Source of the DNA: Mycolicibacillus trivialis
Lineage (GTDB): Bacteria; Actinomycetota; Actinomycetes; Mycobacteriales; Mycobacteriaceae
Reading direction: 5' to 3'
Length of the DNA: 64,000 nucleotides
Assembly (NCBI RefSeq): GCF_002102395.1
Contig: NZ_LQPZ01000013.1
Location: 124,001 to 188,000, forward strand
Shown: positions 1 through 8,347 of the stretch, one piece after another
Layout: every line of letters starts with the position of its first letter
Position numbering within the stretch: position 1 is the first letter of the stretch
The notes under the pieces: model-generated
Database searches by the model: none
What the model was told of the DNA's origin: nothing
Seen by the model: the letters and a program-made list of their open reading frames with translations, nothing else
Translations under genes and position numbers: made by a program

Positions 1-211
1 CCACCCCGTTCCACTGGTTGACGCCGGTGTGGACGACCTCGTAGCCGAGTTCGACGAACGGCAGTGTGGGGAACTGCGCGTCGGTGCACTTGGTCTCCTG
101 CATGGCCAGCACGTCCACCTCGGCGCGGGCCAGCCAGTCGGTCACCCGGCCGACCCGGGTGCGAATCGAGTTCACGTTCCAGGTCGCCAACCGCAGCGTG
201 TCGCCGGCCAC
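1..211 (-). CDS. xthA: Exodeoxyribonuclease III, N-terminal part (runs off window)
   Basis: The first 70 codons of an ExoIII/AP-endonuclease-family protein are visible; the rest lies outside the window. The family removes damaged 3' ends and cuts at abasic sites in base-excision repair. Near the N-terminus is the metal-site motif LATWNVNSIR, with the conserved Asn, followed by VLAMQETKC, whose Glu is the usual Mg2+ ligand. I chose the GTG start at 211 because the reading frame gives the typical N-terminus directly before the first beta strand. It begins one base after the stop of the GNAT gene, so the two are probably co-transcribed with def. It matches the position of Rv0427c in M. tuberculosis. 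Confidence 0.88.
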   Translation of the reverse strand, partial: MAGDTLRLATWNVNSIRTRVGRVTDWLARAEVDVLAMQETKCTDAQFPTLPFVELGYEVVHTGVNQWNGV

Positions 212-212
212 C

Positions 213-1139
213 TCAGCGCCTCCGGGTGCCCGGGTCGACCCAGATCGCCTCGGTGCGCACGTAGCGGAAACGATGCTGCGGGGCGAAACCCAACCCGGCG
301 AACAATCCGAGCGCGGCGTCATCGCCGTCGCGGACGTGGGCGTAGCCGTGGGTGGCGCCGTGCTCGACGGCCCAGGCCAACAGTGCCGCACAGACCGCCG
401 ACGCCTGGCCGCGGCGGCGTTGCCCGGCATCGACATGGACATCGGAAATCCCCACCCAGCGGGTGCCGTCCGGGGCGGCGGTGATCGCCGCCCGTGCAAC
501 CGCGCCGGCCGGGCCGACGGCGAAGCACAGTCGGCCGTCGAGCACCGCGGCGAGCTCCTCGACGGCGACGTCGCGGTCATAGCCGGCCAGCCAGTCCGGC
601 CCGGGGGAGTCGGCCAGGGCCACGTCGGGGCGCGGCGGCAGCGTGCCGGGCAACTCGGCGACCAGGGTGCGGTTCTCGCGTTCGACGGTCGTGTCGTCGC
701 GCATCGACACCAGCCGATCCGGGATCGCGAACAGCGGGGTGAGGCCGCGTTCGACGTAGAAGTCGACGATGGCGGGCACCGACGCGAACGACGCGCCCAT
801 CTCCAGCGGGATCGCCGAATTGGCCCGGAAGGTGTCGCCGGCGCCGGCGCGCAGCAGCCACCCGTCCATCCAGCGGTGCTCGATACCGGGAAACGCCAGT
901 GCCGCCGCGTGTTCCACCGCGCGGATCTGGGAATTGCGCACCGGCACGTCGGTAAGGCGGCGCACGGTGAGCACGTCGCCGGGGGCGAACTCGACGACCT
1001 CCCCGGTCTTGGTGCGCACCCGCACCATCGGCGCCACCGCCAGCAGGTGGCCGACCGCGTCGCTCAGCGGTGGCTCGGAGCCGGCGGGCAGCCGGAACCG
1101 CACCGCGACCCGGGTGCCGACGCTGGGCAACTCGCTCAT
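213..1139 (-). CDS. GNAT-family N-acetyltransferase (Rv0428c-like)
   Basis: A 308-residue protein. The C-terminal third carries a GNAT fold: a VGISDVHVD beta strand is followed by the acetyl-CoA pyrophosphate loop QRRRGQAS and the late motif [10 protein letters not shown]. The N-terminal part ([13 protein letters not shown] and [19 protein letters not shown]) looks like a small beta-barrel. The substrate is unknown. The ATG overlaps the def stop codon as ATGA, so translation is probably coupled. The order def-GNAT-xthA is as in M. tuberculosis Rv0429c-Rv0427c. The family assignment is firm; the acetylated target cannot be read from the sequence. Confidence 0.85.
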   Translation of the reverse strand: MSELPSVGTRVAVRFRLPAGSEPPLSDAVGHLLAVAPMVRVRTKTGEVVEFAPGDVLTVRRLTDVPVRNSQIRAVEHAAALAFPGIEHRWMDGWLLRAGAGDTFRANSAIPLEMGASFASVPAIVDFYVERGLTPLFAIPDRLVSMRDDTTVERENRTLVAELPGTLPPRPDVALADSPGPDWLAGYDRDVAVEELAAVLDGRLCFAVGPAGAVARAAITAAPDGTRWVGISDVHVDAGQRRRGQASAVCAALLAWAVEHGATHGYAHVRDGDDAALGLFAGLGFAPQHRFRYVRTEAIWVDPGTRRR

Positions 1140-1732
1140 CGGTGCCCGAACGGGTCGGGGACCTCGCCGGGCAGCCAGGACAGGTCCGGGGCCCCCCAGC
1201 CGTTCTTTTTCACCGTGCGTTTGGCGGCCCGAGCATGCCGGCCGATCAGCCGGTCGAGGTACAGGAAGCCGTCGAGGTGGCCGGTCTCGTGCTGCAGCAT
1301 CCGGGCGAACAGCCCGGTGCCCTCCAGGCTCACCGGCGAGCCGTCGGCGTCGAGGCCGCTCACCTTCGCCCACTCGGCGCGCCCGGTCGGGAAGGACTCC
1401 CCGGGCACCGACAGGCAACCCTCGTCGTCGTCCTCCGGGTCGGGCATGGTCTCGGGGATCGGCGAGGTCTCCAGCACCGGGTTGACCACCACGCCACGGC
1501 GCCGGGTCGGCCGGCCACGGTCCTCGGCGCAGTCGTAGACGAACACCCGCAAGTCGACGCCGATCTGGTTGGCGGCCAACCCCACCCCGTTGGCGGCGTC
1601 CATGGTGTCGAACATGTCGGTGATCAGGTCCGCCAGGTCGGGGGGCAGTGTCCCGTCCTCGCCGACCGGCACCGGGCGGGTCGGGGTGTGCAGGACGGGA
1701 TCGCCCACGATGCGGATGGGTACGACGGCCAT
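1136..1732 (-). CDS. def: Peptide deformylase
   Basis: Removes the formyl group from the N-terminal Met of nascent proteins, in the cytosol at the ribosome exit. All three family motifs are present in 198 residues: [10 protein letters not shown] (about 49-58), EGCLS (about 105-109, with metal ligand Cys106) and QHETGHLDG (about 147-155), which supplies two His ligands and the catalytic Glu. The protein starts [14 protein letters not shown], the usual mycobacterial N-terminus, so a TTG three codons upstream was rejected. A TAAGCT hexamer at 1741-1746 ends 8 bases before the ATG, so the mRNA probably has almost no 5' leader. First gene of a def-GNAT-xthA operon. Confidence 0.96.
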   Translation of the reverse strand: MAVVPIRIVGDPVLHTPTRPVPVGEDGTLPPDLADLITDMFDTMDAANGVGLAANQIGVDLRVFVYDCAEDRGRPTRRRGVVVNPVLETSPIPETMPDPEDDDEGCLSVPGESFPTGRAEWAKVSGLDADGSPVSLEGTGLFARMLQHETGHLDGFLYLDRLIGRHARAAKRTVKKNGWGAPDLSWLPGEVPDPFGHR

Positions 1733-1867
1733 GAATCGCAAGCTTAAATCGCGACGGCGCGCGCGACTCGCGGGGTCGGGTTACCGGCCGGTCGGCGCGA
1801 ACGTGATTGAATATGCGCCGAAACACAGTGTTGTCATTTCAGTGTGGGGAAGGGTCCGGTCAACCAG

Positions 1868-2176
1868 ATGGACGGCGCCATGGCGCGGACTAATCGATCA
1901 GCAGACGACTCGGAAACCATCGACGGTTTGACCCGCCGCGAGCACGACATCCTGGCCTTCGAGCGGCAGTGGTGGAAATACGCCGGCTCCAAGGAAGAAG
2001 CGATCAAAGAGCTGTTCGGGCTTTCGGCCACCCGCTACTACCAGGTGCTCAACGCGTTGGTGGAGCGTCCCGACGCGCTGGCCGCGGACCCGATGCTGGT
2101 CAAACGACTACGGCGGATGCGGGCCACCCGACTCAAGGCGAAGGCGGCCCGGCGGCTCGGCTTTGAGCTGCCCTAA
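1868..2176 (+). CDS. DUF3263 small protein (Rv0430-like)
   Basis: A 102-residue basic protein of unknown function. The core GLTRREHDILAFERQWWKYAG, followed by a predicted helix-turn-helix-like stretch (SKEEAIKELFGLSATRYYQ), is typical of the actinobacterial DUF3263 family. The C-terminus is Arg/Lys-rich. It is divergent from def, as in M. tuberculosis. I chose the ATG at 1868, with a purine-rich stretch (gggaaggg, 1846-1853) upstream; a GTG at 1844 and an ATG at 1880 are alternatives. The HTH-like core and basic tail suggest DNA binding, but this is inference. Confidence 0.8.
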   Translation: MDGAMARTNRSADDSETIDGLTRREHDILAFERQWWKYAGSKEEAIKELFGLSATRYYQVLNALVERPDALAADPMLVKRLRRMRATRLKAKAARRLGFELP

Positions 2177-2178
2177 CG

Positions 2179-2194
2179 GCCCGCGACGGCGGGC
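2179..2194 (+). terminator. Short GC hairpin after the DUF3263 gene
   Basis: A perfect 6-bp stem (gcccgc/gcgggc) with a 4-base loop begins two bases after the stop codon. There is no U-tract. It could be a weak mycobacterial terminator or only part of the spacer. Confidence 0.3.
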
Positions 2195-2223
2195 GGGATT
2201 GCGCCGCCGCTCCGGCGCCCCGA

Positions 2224-2229
2224 TACAGT
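2224..2229 (+). promoter_or_regulatory. -10 hexamer TACAGT, probable leaderless promoter
   Basis: The hexamer fits TANNNT and ends 7 bases before the ATG at 2237, so transcription would start at or next to the start codon. No Shine-Dalgarno sequence precedes this ATG. Confidence 0.5.
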
Positions 2230-2236
2230 GGGCGCG

Positions 2237-2710
2237 ATGAACGACCACGTCCCGGACTCCTCCGGACTGCCGCTGCGCGCCATGGTGATGGTGCTGCTGT
2301 TTCTCGGCGTGATCTTCCTGCTGCTGGGTTTCCAGTGGCTGACGTCGAGTGACTCCTCCGACGATGACGCGGTCTCGACCACCACCAGCAGCGTCACGAC
2401 CACCACCACGACGTCGGAAGCGGCGCTGCCCGACGTCGATGTGCGGGTGTACAACATCTCCGACCAGGAAGGGCTGGCCGGCGCCACCGCCGACCAGTTG
2501 CGTGAGGCGCACTACAACGTCACCGACGTCACCAACCTGGTGCTCACCGACGTCTCGCAGACCACCGTCTACTTCACCGCGGACGACGCCGCGGAGAAGC
2601 GGGTCGCCGAGTCGATCGGCACGCTGCTCAACGCCCCGGCCGAGCCGCGCATCGACGACCCGGACGTCGCCGAGCAGCCACCGGGCGTCATCGTCGTGGT
2701 CGCCGGCTGA
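2237..2710 (+). CDS. Membrane-anchored LytR C-terminal-domain protein (Rv0431-like)
   Basis: A 157-residue protein with a short cytoplasmic N-terminus, one membrane helix (about 15-35), a Ser/Asp then Thr-rich linker (about 37-60) and an extracytoplasmic domain beginning VDVRVYNISDQEGLA, which is the LytR_C fold. In M. tuberculosis the positional equivalent Rv0431 is annotated as a tuberculin-related peptide. The LytR_C domain occurs on cell-wall-associated proteins, but here it lacks the LCP catalytic domain, so no ligase activity is expected. A leaderless ATG is chosen; an in-frame GTG lies at 2228. sodC follows after 17 bases. Confidence 0.84.
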   Translation: MNDHVPDSSGLPLRAMVMVLLFLGVIFLLLGFQWLTSSDSSDDDAVSTTTSSVTTTTTTSEAALPDVDVRVYNISDQEGLAGATADQLREAHYNVTDVTNLVLTDVSQTTVYFTADDAAEKRVAESIGTLLNAPAEPRIDDPDVAEQPPGVIVVVAG

Positions 2711-2715
2711 CCCGC

Positions 2716-2721
2716 TAAGCT
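2716..2721 (+). promoter_or_regulatory. -10 hexamer TAAGCT for sodC, leaderless
   Basis: TAAGCT ends exactly 6 bases before the sodC ATG (2728), placing the +1 at the start codon. No Shine-Dalgarno sequence is visible. It lies in the 17-base gap after the previous stop codon, so sodC may have its own promoter as well as read-through. Confidence 0.55.
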
Positions 2722-2727
2722 CTCCCC

Positions 2728-3426
2728 ATGGTTAAGCCCAGTCGTCACACAGTTGCCCCGCTTGCCGCCGCTGCGTTGGCGGTACCCGCCGTGCTGCTCA
2801 GTGGCTGCAGCCCGCACCAGCCGGAGGCCGACGGTCCCGGGCCTGCGCCGTCGATCTGGACCGGGTCGGCCGCCCCGGAGACCCCCGACGAGCAGGCGGC
2901 GCAGTCCGACATCGTGACCACCGAGCTGCGCGGGCCGGACGGCGCCCAGATCGCGACCGCCCAGTTCGACTTCACCGAAGACTTCGTCAAGATCACCGTC
3001 CGCACCACCGGCGAGGGTCAGCTGACCCCGGGCTTCCACGGCCTGCACCTGCACGAGGTGGGCAAGTGTGAGCCCGACTCGGTTGCCCCCGCGGGTGGGG
3101 AGCCCGGCGACTTCCTTTCCGCCGGTGGGCATTTCCGCGCACCTGACCACCACGGCCACCCGGCCAGCGGCGACCTGACCTCGCTGCAGATCCGGCAGAA
3201 CGGGGAAGGCCTGCTGGTGACCACCACCGACGCGTTCACCCGTGAGGACCTGGAGGCCGGCGCCGGCACGTCGATCATCATCCACGCCGGAGACGACAAC
3301 TTCGCCAACATCCCCGCCGACCGGTACGTCCAGATCGACGGCACCCCGGGCCCGGATGAGACCACGCTGAAGACCGGCGACGCCGGGCAGCGGGCGGCCT
3401 GCGGTGTCATCAGTTCGGGGAGCTGA
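2728..3426 (+). CDS. sodC: Cu(-Zn) superoxide dismutase lipoprotein
   Basis: Converts extracytoplasmic superoxide to peroxide. It has a 26-residue signal peptide with lipobox LSGC (Cys27), so it is predicted to be a lipid-anchored envelope protein. Copper ligands: HGLHLHE (His107, His109), GGHF (His135) and IIIHAGDD (His186). The disulfide pair is Cys114 (VGKC) and Cys225 (AACG). In the zinc loop the segment [11 protein letters not shown] keeps the Asp, but the position three residues before it (a His ligand in classical enzymes) is Ala. Loss of zinc is known for the M. tuberculosis enzyme, so this one may also be copper-only. Length 232 residues. Its 3' end overlaps the next gene by 23 bases. 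Confidence 0.95.
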   Translation: MVKPSRHTVAPLAAAALAVPAVLLSGCSPHQPEADGPGPAPSIWTGSAAPETPDEQAAQSDIVTTELRGPDGAQIATAQFDFTEDFVKITVRTTGEGQLTPGFHGLHLHEVGKCEPDSVAPAGGEPGDFLSAGGHFRAPDHHGHPASGDLTSLQIRQNGEGLLVTTTDAFTREDLEAGAGTSIIIHAGDDNFANIPADRYVQIDGTPGPDETTLKTGDAGQRAACGVISSGS

Positions 3427-4558
3427 CCCCACCGACGACCACACGCCCGCTCGGATCGGGTTCCTCGGCTCGCCGCGGCCCACGATCGGGGTGGAGTGGG
3501 AGTTCGCCCTGGTCGACGCGACCACCCGCGACCTGTCCAACGAGGCCGCCGAGGTGATCGCCGAGATCGGTGAGAACCCGCGCGTGCACAAGGAGTTGCT
3601 GCGCAACACCGTTGAGATCGTCACCGACATCTGCGAGGACACCCCGCAGGCGATGGCCGACCTGCGTGACACGCTGCGCACCGCGCGGCAGGTCGTGCGC
3701 GACCGGGGCATGGAACTGTTCAGTGCCGGGACGCACCCGTTCGCCCGCTGGTCCGCCCAGGAGCTCACCGACGCACCCCGGTACGCGGAGCTGATCAAAC
3801 GCACCCAGTGGTGGGGCAGGCAGATGCTGATCTGGGGGGTGCACGTGCACGTCGGCATCCGTTCGGCGCCCAAGGCGATGCCGATCATCTCCGGGCTGCT
3901 CAACTACTACCCGCACCTGCTGGCGTTGTCGGCGTCGTCGCCGTGGTGGGGCGGGGACGACACCGGATACGCCAGCAACCGGTCGATGATGTTCCAGCAG
4001 TTGCCGACCGCCGGGCTGCCGTTCCAGTTCCAGACCTGGCGGCAGTTCGAACGGTTCGTCCACGACCAGAAGAAGACCGGAATCATCGACGACCTCAACG
4101 AGATCCGGTGGGACATCCGGCCGTCGCCACGGCTGGGCACGGTGGAGTTGCGAGTCTGCGACGGGGTGTCCAACCTGCGCGAGCTCGGCGCCCTGGTGGC
4201 GCTGACCCACTGCCTGGTGGTCGATCTGGACAACCGGCTGGAAGCCGGCGAGTCGCTGCCGGTGATGCCGCCTTGGCACGTGCAGGAGAACAAGTGGCGG
4301 GCCGCGCGCTACGGCCTGGACGCCGAGATCATCCTCGACTCCGACAGCAACGAGCGGCTGGTCACCGCGGACATCGAGGATCTGCTCACCCGGCTGGAAC
4401 CGGTGGCGCAGACCCTCAACTGCGTCCACGAACTGGCCGCGGTGGAAGACATCTACCGCCACGGCGCGTCGTATCAGCGGCAGCGCCGGGTCGCCGAGGA
4501 ACACGACGGCGATCTGCGGGTGGTGGTCGACACCCTCATCGACGAACTGGAACTGTAG
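3404..4558 (+). CDS. YbdK-type carboxylate-amine ligase (Rv0433-like)
   Basis: Belongs to the glutamate-cysteine ligase 2 superfamily, weak ATP-dependent gamma-glutamyl ligases; the physiological substrate in mycobacteria is not known, since mycothiol rather than glutathione is their thiol. Visible motifs: [13 protein letters not shown] (nucleotide/metal-binding Glu residues), WGVHVHVGI and [16 protein letters not shown]. At 384 residues it has about the family length. The only in-frame start is the GTG inside the end of sodC (23-base overlap), which implies translational coupling. Rv0434-like follows after 4 bases. Confidence 0.9.
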   Translation: MSSVRGADPTDDHTPARIGFLGSPRPTIGVEWEFALVDATTRDLSNEAAEVIAEIGENPRVHKELLRNTVEIVTDICEDTPQAMADLRDTLRTARQVVRDRGMELFSAGTHPFARWSAQELTDAPRYAELIKRTQWWGRQMLIWGVHVHVGIRSAPKAMPIISGLLNYYPHLLALSASSPWWGGDDTGYASNRSMMFQQLPTAGLPFQFQTWRQFERFVHDQKKTGIIDDLNEIRWDIRPSPRLGTVELRVCDGVSNLRELGALVALTHCLVVDLDNRLEAGESLPVMPPWHVQENKWRAARYGLDAEIILDSDSNERLVTADIEDLLTRLEPVAQTLNCVHELAAVEDIYRHGASYQRQRRVAEEHDGDLRVVVDTLIDELEL

Positions 4559-4562
4559 ACGC

Positions 4563-5198
4563 GTGCTGCTGCCGATGTTCCCGCTGGAGACGGCCCCGCT
4601 GCCCGGGGAGGAACTGCCGCTGCGGATCTTCGAGCCGCGCTACCGCGACCTGCTGACCGACTGCCTGGCTGCCGACCGGCGCTTCGGGGTGGTGCTGATC
4701 GCCGCAGGCCGGGAGGTGGGCGGCGGCGAGCGGCGCTGCGACGTCGGGGTGACGGTGCGCATCGCCCGGCACCGCAAGCTGGGATTCGGCCAGCACGCGG
4801 TGCTCGGGGAGGTGCGGCAACGCATCCGGGTGCTGGACTGGCTGCCCGACGCCCCCTATCCGCGGGCGCAGGTGCAGAGCTGGCCCGACGAGCCCGGCGA
4901 GCGGGTGTCCGACGCCGAGCTGACCGACGTGGCCGACCGGCTGCTCGCGGTGTACCGGCGCCTGGCAGCGGCGCGCGGGGTGCGCGCGCCGACCGCGTCG
5001 ATCTTCGGTGAGCTGCCCGGCCCGCCCGGGGAGCGGCTGTACGCGCTGGCGGCCGGCGCCCCGATCGGACCGGCGGACCGCTACTCGGTGCTGGCGGCCG
5101 GGTCGCCGGCGGCGCGGCTGGCGGTGCTGCGCGACGTGATCGACGGCCTGGCCGACCGGGTGGAATTCGAGCTGAACCGAGCCCGCGGACAGGAGTAG
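4563..5198 (+). CDS. Lon N-terminal (LON substrate-binding) domain protein (Rv0434-like)
   Basis: A 211-residue protein consisting only of a Lon N-terminal domain; there is no AAA or protease part. The start MLLPMFPLETAPLPGEELPLRIFEPRYR is the family signature. Stand-alone LON domains are common in actinobacteria and are thought to bind unfolded proteins, but the role is unproven. The GTG start is 4 bases after the ligase stop codon, so this is an operon with sodC and the ligase. It ends 12 bases before the convergent antiporter operon. Confidence 0.9.
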   Translation: MLLPMFPLETAPLPGEELPLRIFEPRYRDLLTDCLAADRRFGVVLIAAGREVGGGERRCDVGVTVRIARHRKLGFGQHAVLGEVRQRIRVLDWLPDAPYPRAQVQSWPDEPGERVSDAELTDVADRLLAVYRRLAAARGVRAPTASIFGELPGPPGERLYALAAGAPIGPADRYSVLAAGSPAARLAVLRDVIDGLADRVEFELNRARGQE

Positions 5199-5210
5199 GC
5201 CCGGGGTTCC

Positions 5211-5528
5211 CTACTCGTTCATCTCGTCGACCGCCAGCTCGCTCATGTCCTGCTCGCGGTAGGCCAGCCGACCCACCCGGTGGCCCACCACCGGGGCGGT
5301 GATCACGATGAACAGCCCGGTGACCACCAGCATCCCCACGTCGAAGCTGCCGCGGAGGCGCACCGCGGCGCCGGCGAGCACCAGCAGCAAGCCGAGCACC
5401 TGCGGTTTGGTGGCCGAATGCATGCGGGCCAGGGTGTCGGGGAACCGCAGCACCCCGATCGCGGCGGTCAGCGCCAGGAGCGAGCCGGCGAGCACCAGCA
5501 GGCCGGCGATCAGGTCGGCGACGGTCAC
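5211..5528 (-). CDS. mnhG: Mrp antiporter subunit G
   Basis: A 105-residue subunit of the multi-subunit cation/proton antiporter, the last gene of the operon. Three membrane helices are visible, with the family motif IGVLRFPDTLARMHSATKPQ. A short acidic tail (EQDMSELAVDEMNE) ends the protein. The GTG start overlaps the mnhF stop as GTGA, which decides the start over upstream in-frame sequence. It is convergent with the LON-domain gene. Confidence 0.92.
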   Translation of the reverse strand: MTVADLIAGLLVLAGSLLALTAAIGVLRFPDTLARMHSATKPQVLGLLLVLAGAAVRLRGSFDVGMLVVTGLFIVITAPVVGHRVGRLAYREQDMSELAVDEMNE

Positions 5529-5794
5529 GGTTCCCTCCGTTTGTCGGGGACCCGGAACCGCGCGACGCTGACCGAGCCGACGAAGCTGATCAGCGCCAAC
5601 GCGGCCAGGCTGTAGGTGACGGTGGTGTCCCCGGTGGCCGCGGCCAACGTGCCGATCCCGCACATCGCCATCGCGACCAGGGTGTCGACGGCGACCAGCC
5701 GGTCCAGGGTGGTCGGCCCGGCCAGCAGCCGGTACATGGTGATGATCGCCGCCACGCCGAGGATCACCCCGACGGCCAACCAGATCCCGGTCAC
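5525..5794 (-). CDS. mnhF: Mrp antiporter subunit F
   Basis: An 89-residue hydrophobic protein with three helices. The motif YRLLAGPTTLDRLVAVDTL is characteristic of MrpF/PhaF. The GTG start overlaps the mnhE stop by 4 bases, and its own stop overlaps the mnhG start by 4 bases. Part of the complex that exchanges Na+ (or K+) for protons at the cytoplasmic membrane. Confidence 0.92.
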   Translation of the reverse strand: MTGIWLAVGVILGVAAIITMYRLLAGPTTLDRLVAVDTLVAMAMCGIGTLAAATGDTTVTYSLAALALISFVGSVSVARFRVPDKRREP

Positions 5795-6303
5795 GCCCGC
5801 CACTCCTTGTCCCGCTCGAACGCCGCCACGAGGAGGCGTTCCACCTCGGCGACCTGGTGGCGGAACTGCGCCACCGCGCGTGGTGAGCCGACGTCGAGGA
5901 CGTGGCAGTACAGGATGCGGCGCACCTGGTCGATCTCCAACACGATCGAGCCGGGGATCAGCGTGGTGATGTTGGCGGCCAGCACCAGCACCAGATCCGA
6001 CTTGATGCTCAGCGGCACCCGCAACACCCCGTTGCGCGGCACCGGTCCGGGGCGCACCGCCAGCCACGCCACCTGGAAGCTGGACTGGATCAGATACCCG
6101 GTCACCCGGGCCAGCAGGTGCAGCACCGACAGCGGGTGCGCCAACCCTTGCACCGGTACCCGCGGCATCGGCAGGGCCACCAGCACCAGCGCCGCCACCG
6201 CCAGACCGCCCAGCACGTTGGCCGGGGTGACCCGTCCCCACAGCAGCACCCAGACCGCGGCCAGCGCCACCACCGTCAGCCCGCGCAGGGCGACCGCCCT
6301 CAT
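5791..6303 (-). CDS. mnhE: Mrp antiporter subunit E
   Basis: A 170-residue subunit E: two N-terminal helices followed by a cytoplasmic domain with SDLVLVLAANITTLIPGSIVLEID and the VLDVG strand typical of MnhE. The ATG overlaps the mnhD stop codon as ATGA. Subunit E is needed for assembly of the Mrp complex in other bacteria (family knowledge). Confidence 0.93.
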   Translation of the reverse strand: MRAVALRGLTVVALAAVWVLLWGRVTPANVLGGLAVAALVLVALPMPRVPVQGLAHPLSVLHLLARVTGYLIQSSFQVAWLAVRPGPVPRNGVLRVPLSIKSDLVLVLAANITTLIPGSIVLEIDQVRRILYCHVLDVGSPRAVAQFRHQVAEVERLLVAAFERDKEWRA

Positions 6304-7901
6304 CGGTCACCGCCGGGGGTCAGCACCGCCGAGATGTACTCGCCGCGGTCGATCACCTCGGCGGCGGCGCGGCCGGCGTAGCCGAAGACCGGCCCGGCCG
6401 CCACCGTCATCGCCAGGCCCACGGCGATCAGCGCGACGGTGGGCACCAGCATCCCGGCCGGCATCCGGCCGACGTCGTCGCGGTCGACGAACGCGATGTC
6501 CTCGGCCTCGTCGAGCAGCACGCTGGGGGCGGCGGCGGCCAGCGCGCCCTCCGGCGCGTCGACCCGCGGCCGCCAGAACGCCCTGGTCCACACCCGGGCC
6601 ATCACCAGCAGCGTGAGCAGGCTGGTGGCGACCGCGCCCCCGACCAGCGTCCAGGCCAGCACCGAGCCGTTCTCGGCCCCGGCCTGGAGCAGTGCGACCT
6701 TGCCGATGAACCCCGAAAACGGCGGGATGCCACCGAGGTTGAGGGCCGGAACGAGGAACACCGCCGCCAGCAGCGGGCTGGCGGCAAGTCCGCCGAGGCG
6801 TTGCAGGCTCGATGAGCCGCCCTGCCGTTCGATGAGACCGGCGGCCAGGAACAGGGTGGTCATCACGATGATGTGATGGGCGACGTAGTAGATCGCCCCG
6901 GCCATGCCGGTCTCGTTGGCGACGGCCACCCCGAACACCATGAAGCCGATGTGGCTGACCAGGGTGAACGACAACAGACGTTTGATGTCGCTCTGCGCTA
7001 TCGCGCCGAAGATCCCCACCAGCATCGTCAGCAGCGCCGCCACCAGCAGCACCGGATCTAGCCGGCCCGCCGGGAACAGCAGCGAATGGGCCCGGATGAT
7101 CGCGTACACCCCGACCTTGGTGAGCAGACCGGCGAACACCGCGGTGATGGGGGCCGGGGCGGTCGGGTAGGCGTCGGGCAGCCACGCCGACAGCGGGAAC
7201 ACCGCCGCCTTGATCCCGAACGCCACCAGCAGCACCGCGAAGATGGCACTGCGAATGCCCGCGCCCAGATCGCCGGTGCGGGTGGCCAATTCGGCGAGGT
7301 TGAGGGTCCCGGTGGCCGCGTACACCAGCGCGATGCCGACCAGGAAGATCAGCGACGACACCATCGAGACCATCACGTACCCGATGCCGGCCCGCACCCG
7401 GTCGGCGCTGCCGCCGATGGTCAACAGCACGAAACTGGCCGCCAGCAGCACCTCGAACCCGACGAACAGGTTGAACAGGTCCCCGGCCAGAAACGCCATG
7501 CCGACACCGGCGGCCAACGACAGGTAGGTGGGCAGGAAGATCGAGACCGGCTGGCGGTCGTCGCCGTCGCGCACACCCTGCCCGATCGCGTAGACCACCA
7601 CGCACAGCAGCACGATCGCCGAGACCACCAGCATCAGCGCGGAGAGCCGGTCGACCACCAGGGAGATGCCCAGCGGGCCGAGTCCCGCGTCGGTGGGCCC
7701 CCAGCCGCCGACCGACACCGCCAGCGTGCCGTCCCGGTCGGTCAGGTACAGCAGCGCGGCGCCGACCGCGGTCACCGCGCCCAGTACGGCCAGGGTGATG
7801 GCGCGCTGGACCCGCGGCCGCGGTCCGACCACCAGGGTCAGCGCCGCGCCCAGCGTGGGCAGCAGCACCGGCAGCGGCGTCAGCGCCGCGGCGAGGCTCA
7901 C
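6300..7901 (-). CDS. mnhD: Mrp antiporter subunit D (NuoM/NuoN-like)
   Basis: A 533-residue polytopic membrane protein related to the proton-pumping subunits of complex I. It carries the proton-antiporter motif FGIKAAVFPLSAWLPDAYPT, with the conserved Lys, an upstream membrane Glu (FNLFVGFEVLLAASF) and the second Lys region (AQSDIKRLLSFTLVSHIG). The GTG start overlaps the mnhC stop codon (GTGA). A hydrophilic C-terminal segment (LLDEAEDIAFVDRDDVG) interrupts the last helices. With the A subunit it forms the ion-translocation path. Confidence 0.94.
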   Translation of the reverse strand: MSLAAALTPLPVLLPTLGAALTLVVGPRPRVQRAITLAVLGAVTAVGAALLYLTDRDGTLAVSVGGWGPTDAGLGPLGISLVVDRLSALMLVVSAIVLLCVVVYAIGQGVRDGDDRQPVSIFLPTYLSLAAGVGMAFLAGDLFNLFVGFEVLLAASFVLLTIGGSADRVRAGIGYVMVSMVSSLIFLVGIALVYAATGTLNLAELATRTGDLGAGIRSAIFAVLLVAFGIKAAVFPLSAWLPDAYPTAPAPITAVFAGLLTKVGVYAIIRAHSLLFPAGRLDPVLLVAALLTMLVGIFGAIAQSDIKRLLSFTLVSHIGFMVFGVAVANETGMAGAIYYVAHHIIVMTTLFLAAGLIERQGGSSSLQRLGGLAASPLLAAVFLVPALNLGGIPPFSGFIGKVALLQAGAENGSVLAWTLVGGAVATSLLTLLVMARVWTRAFWRPRVDAPEGALAAAAPSVLLDEAEDIAFVDRDDVGRMPAGMLVPTVALIAVGLAMTVAAGPVFGYAGRAAAEVIDRGEYISAVLTPGGDR

Positions 7902-8347
7902 GACGGCTCCCCGCTGTCGACCACCGCGTCCAGTTCGTGCGGGTCGACCGCGTCGTCGACGTCGCGCTCGGCGGCGATGGCCTCCTCGTCGGAGAGTTGG
8001 GAGACGCGGGTGGCTTCGGGGTCGTCGCCGACGACGTCGGCGGTGGTCAGCCGGTAGGAGCGGTAGGCCAGCGCCAGCACGAACGCGGCGACACCCATCG
8101 TGATGACGATCGCGGTGAGCACCATCGCCTGGGCCAGCGGGTCGGCGACGGTGTCCTTGCCCGACGAGCTCTCCTGCACCGGCGGGTTGCCCGGCGGGCC
8201 GGAGACGTGCACGATCAGCAGGTTGACCGCGTTGCCGATCATCAACAGCCCCAACAGCATCCGGGTCAGTTGCCGCTCGAGCAGCAGGTAGACACCGGCG
8301 GCGACCAGGACGCCGATGGTCAGCAGGGAGAACAGGTGCGCGTTCAC
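7898..8347 (-). CDS. mnhC: Mrp antiporter subunit C (NuoK-like)
   Basis: A 149-residue homologue of NuoK with three helices (LFSLLTIGVLVAAGVYLLLE; LGLLMIGNAVNLLIVHVSG; QAMVLTAIVITMGVAAFVLA). The motif DPLAQAMVLTAIVI is diagnostic of MrpC. An unusually long acidic cytoplasmic tail of about 45 residues follows, rich in Asp/Glu. The GTG start overlaps the mnhA stop by 4 bases. Confidence 0.94.
   Translation of the reverse strand: MNAHLFSLLTIGVLVAAGVYLLLERQLTRMLLGLLMIGNAVNLLIVHVSGPPGNPPVQESSSGKDTVADPLAQAMVLTAIVITMGVAAFVLALAYRSYRLTTADVVGDDPEATRVSQLSDEEAIAAERDVDDAVDPHELDAVVDSGEPS

Noticed and set aside
66..1538. Long open frame on the plus strand across the GNAT and def genes
   Set aside because: It is antisense to two genes with clear family motifs and has only Arg/Ala/Gly-rich GC-biased sequence.
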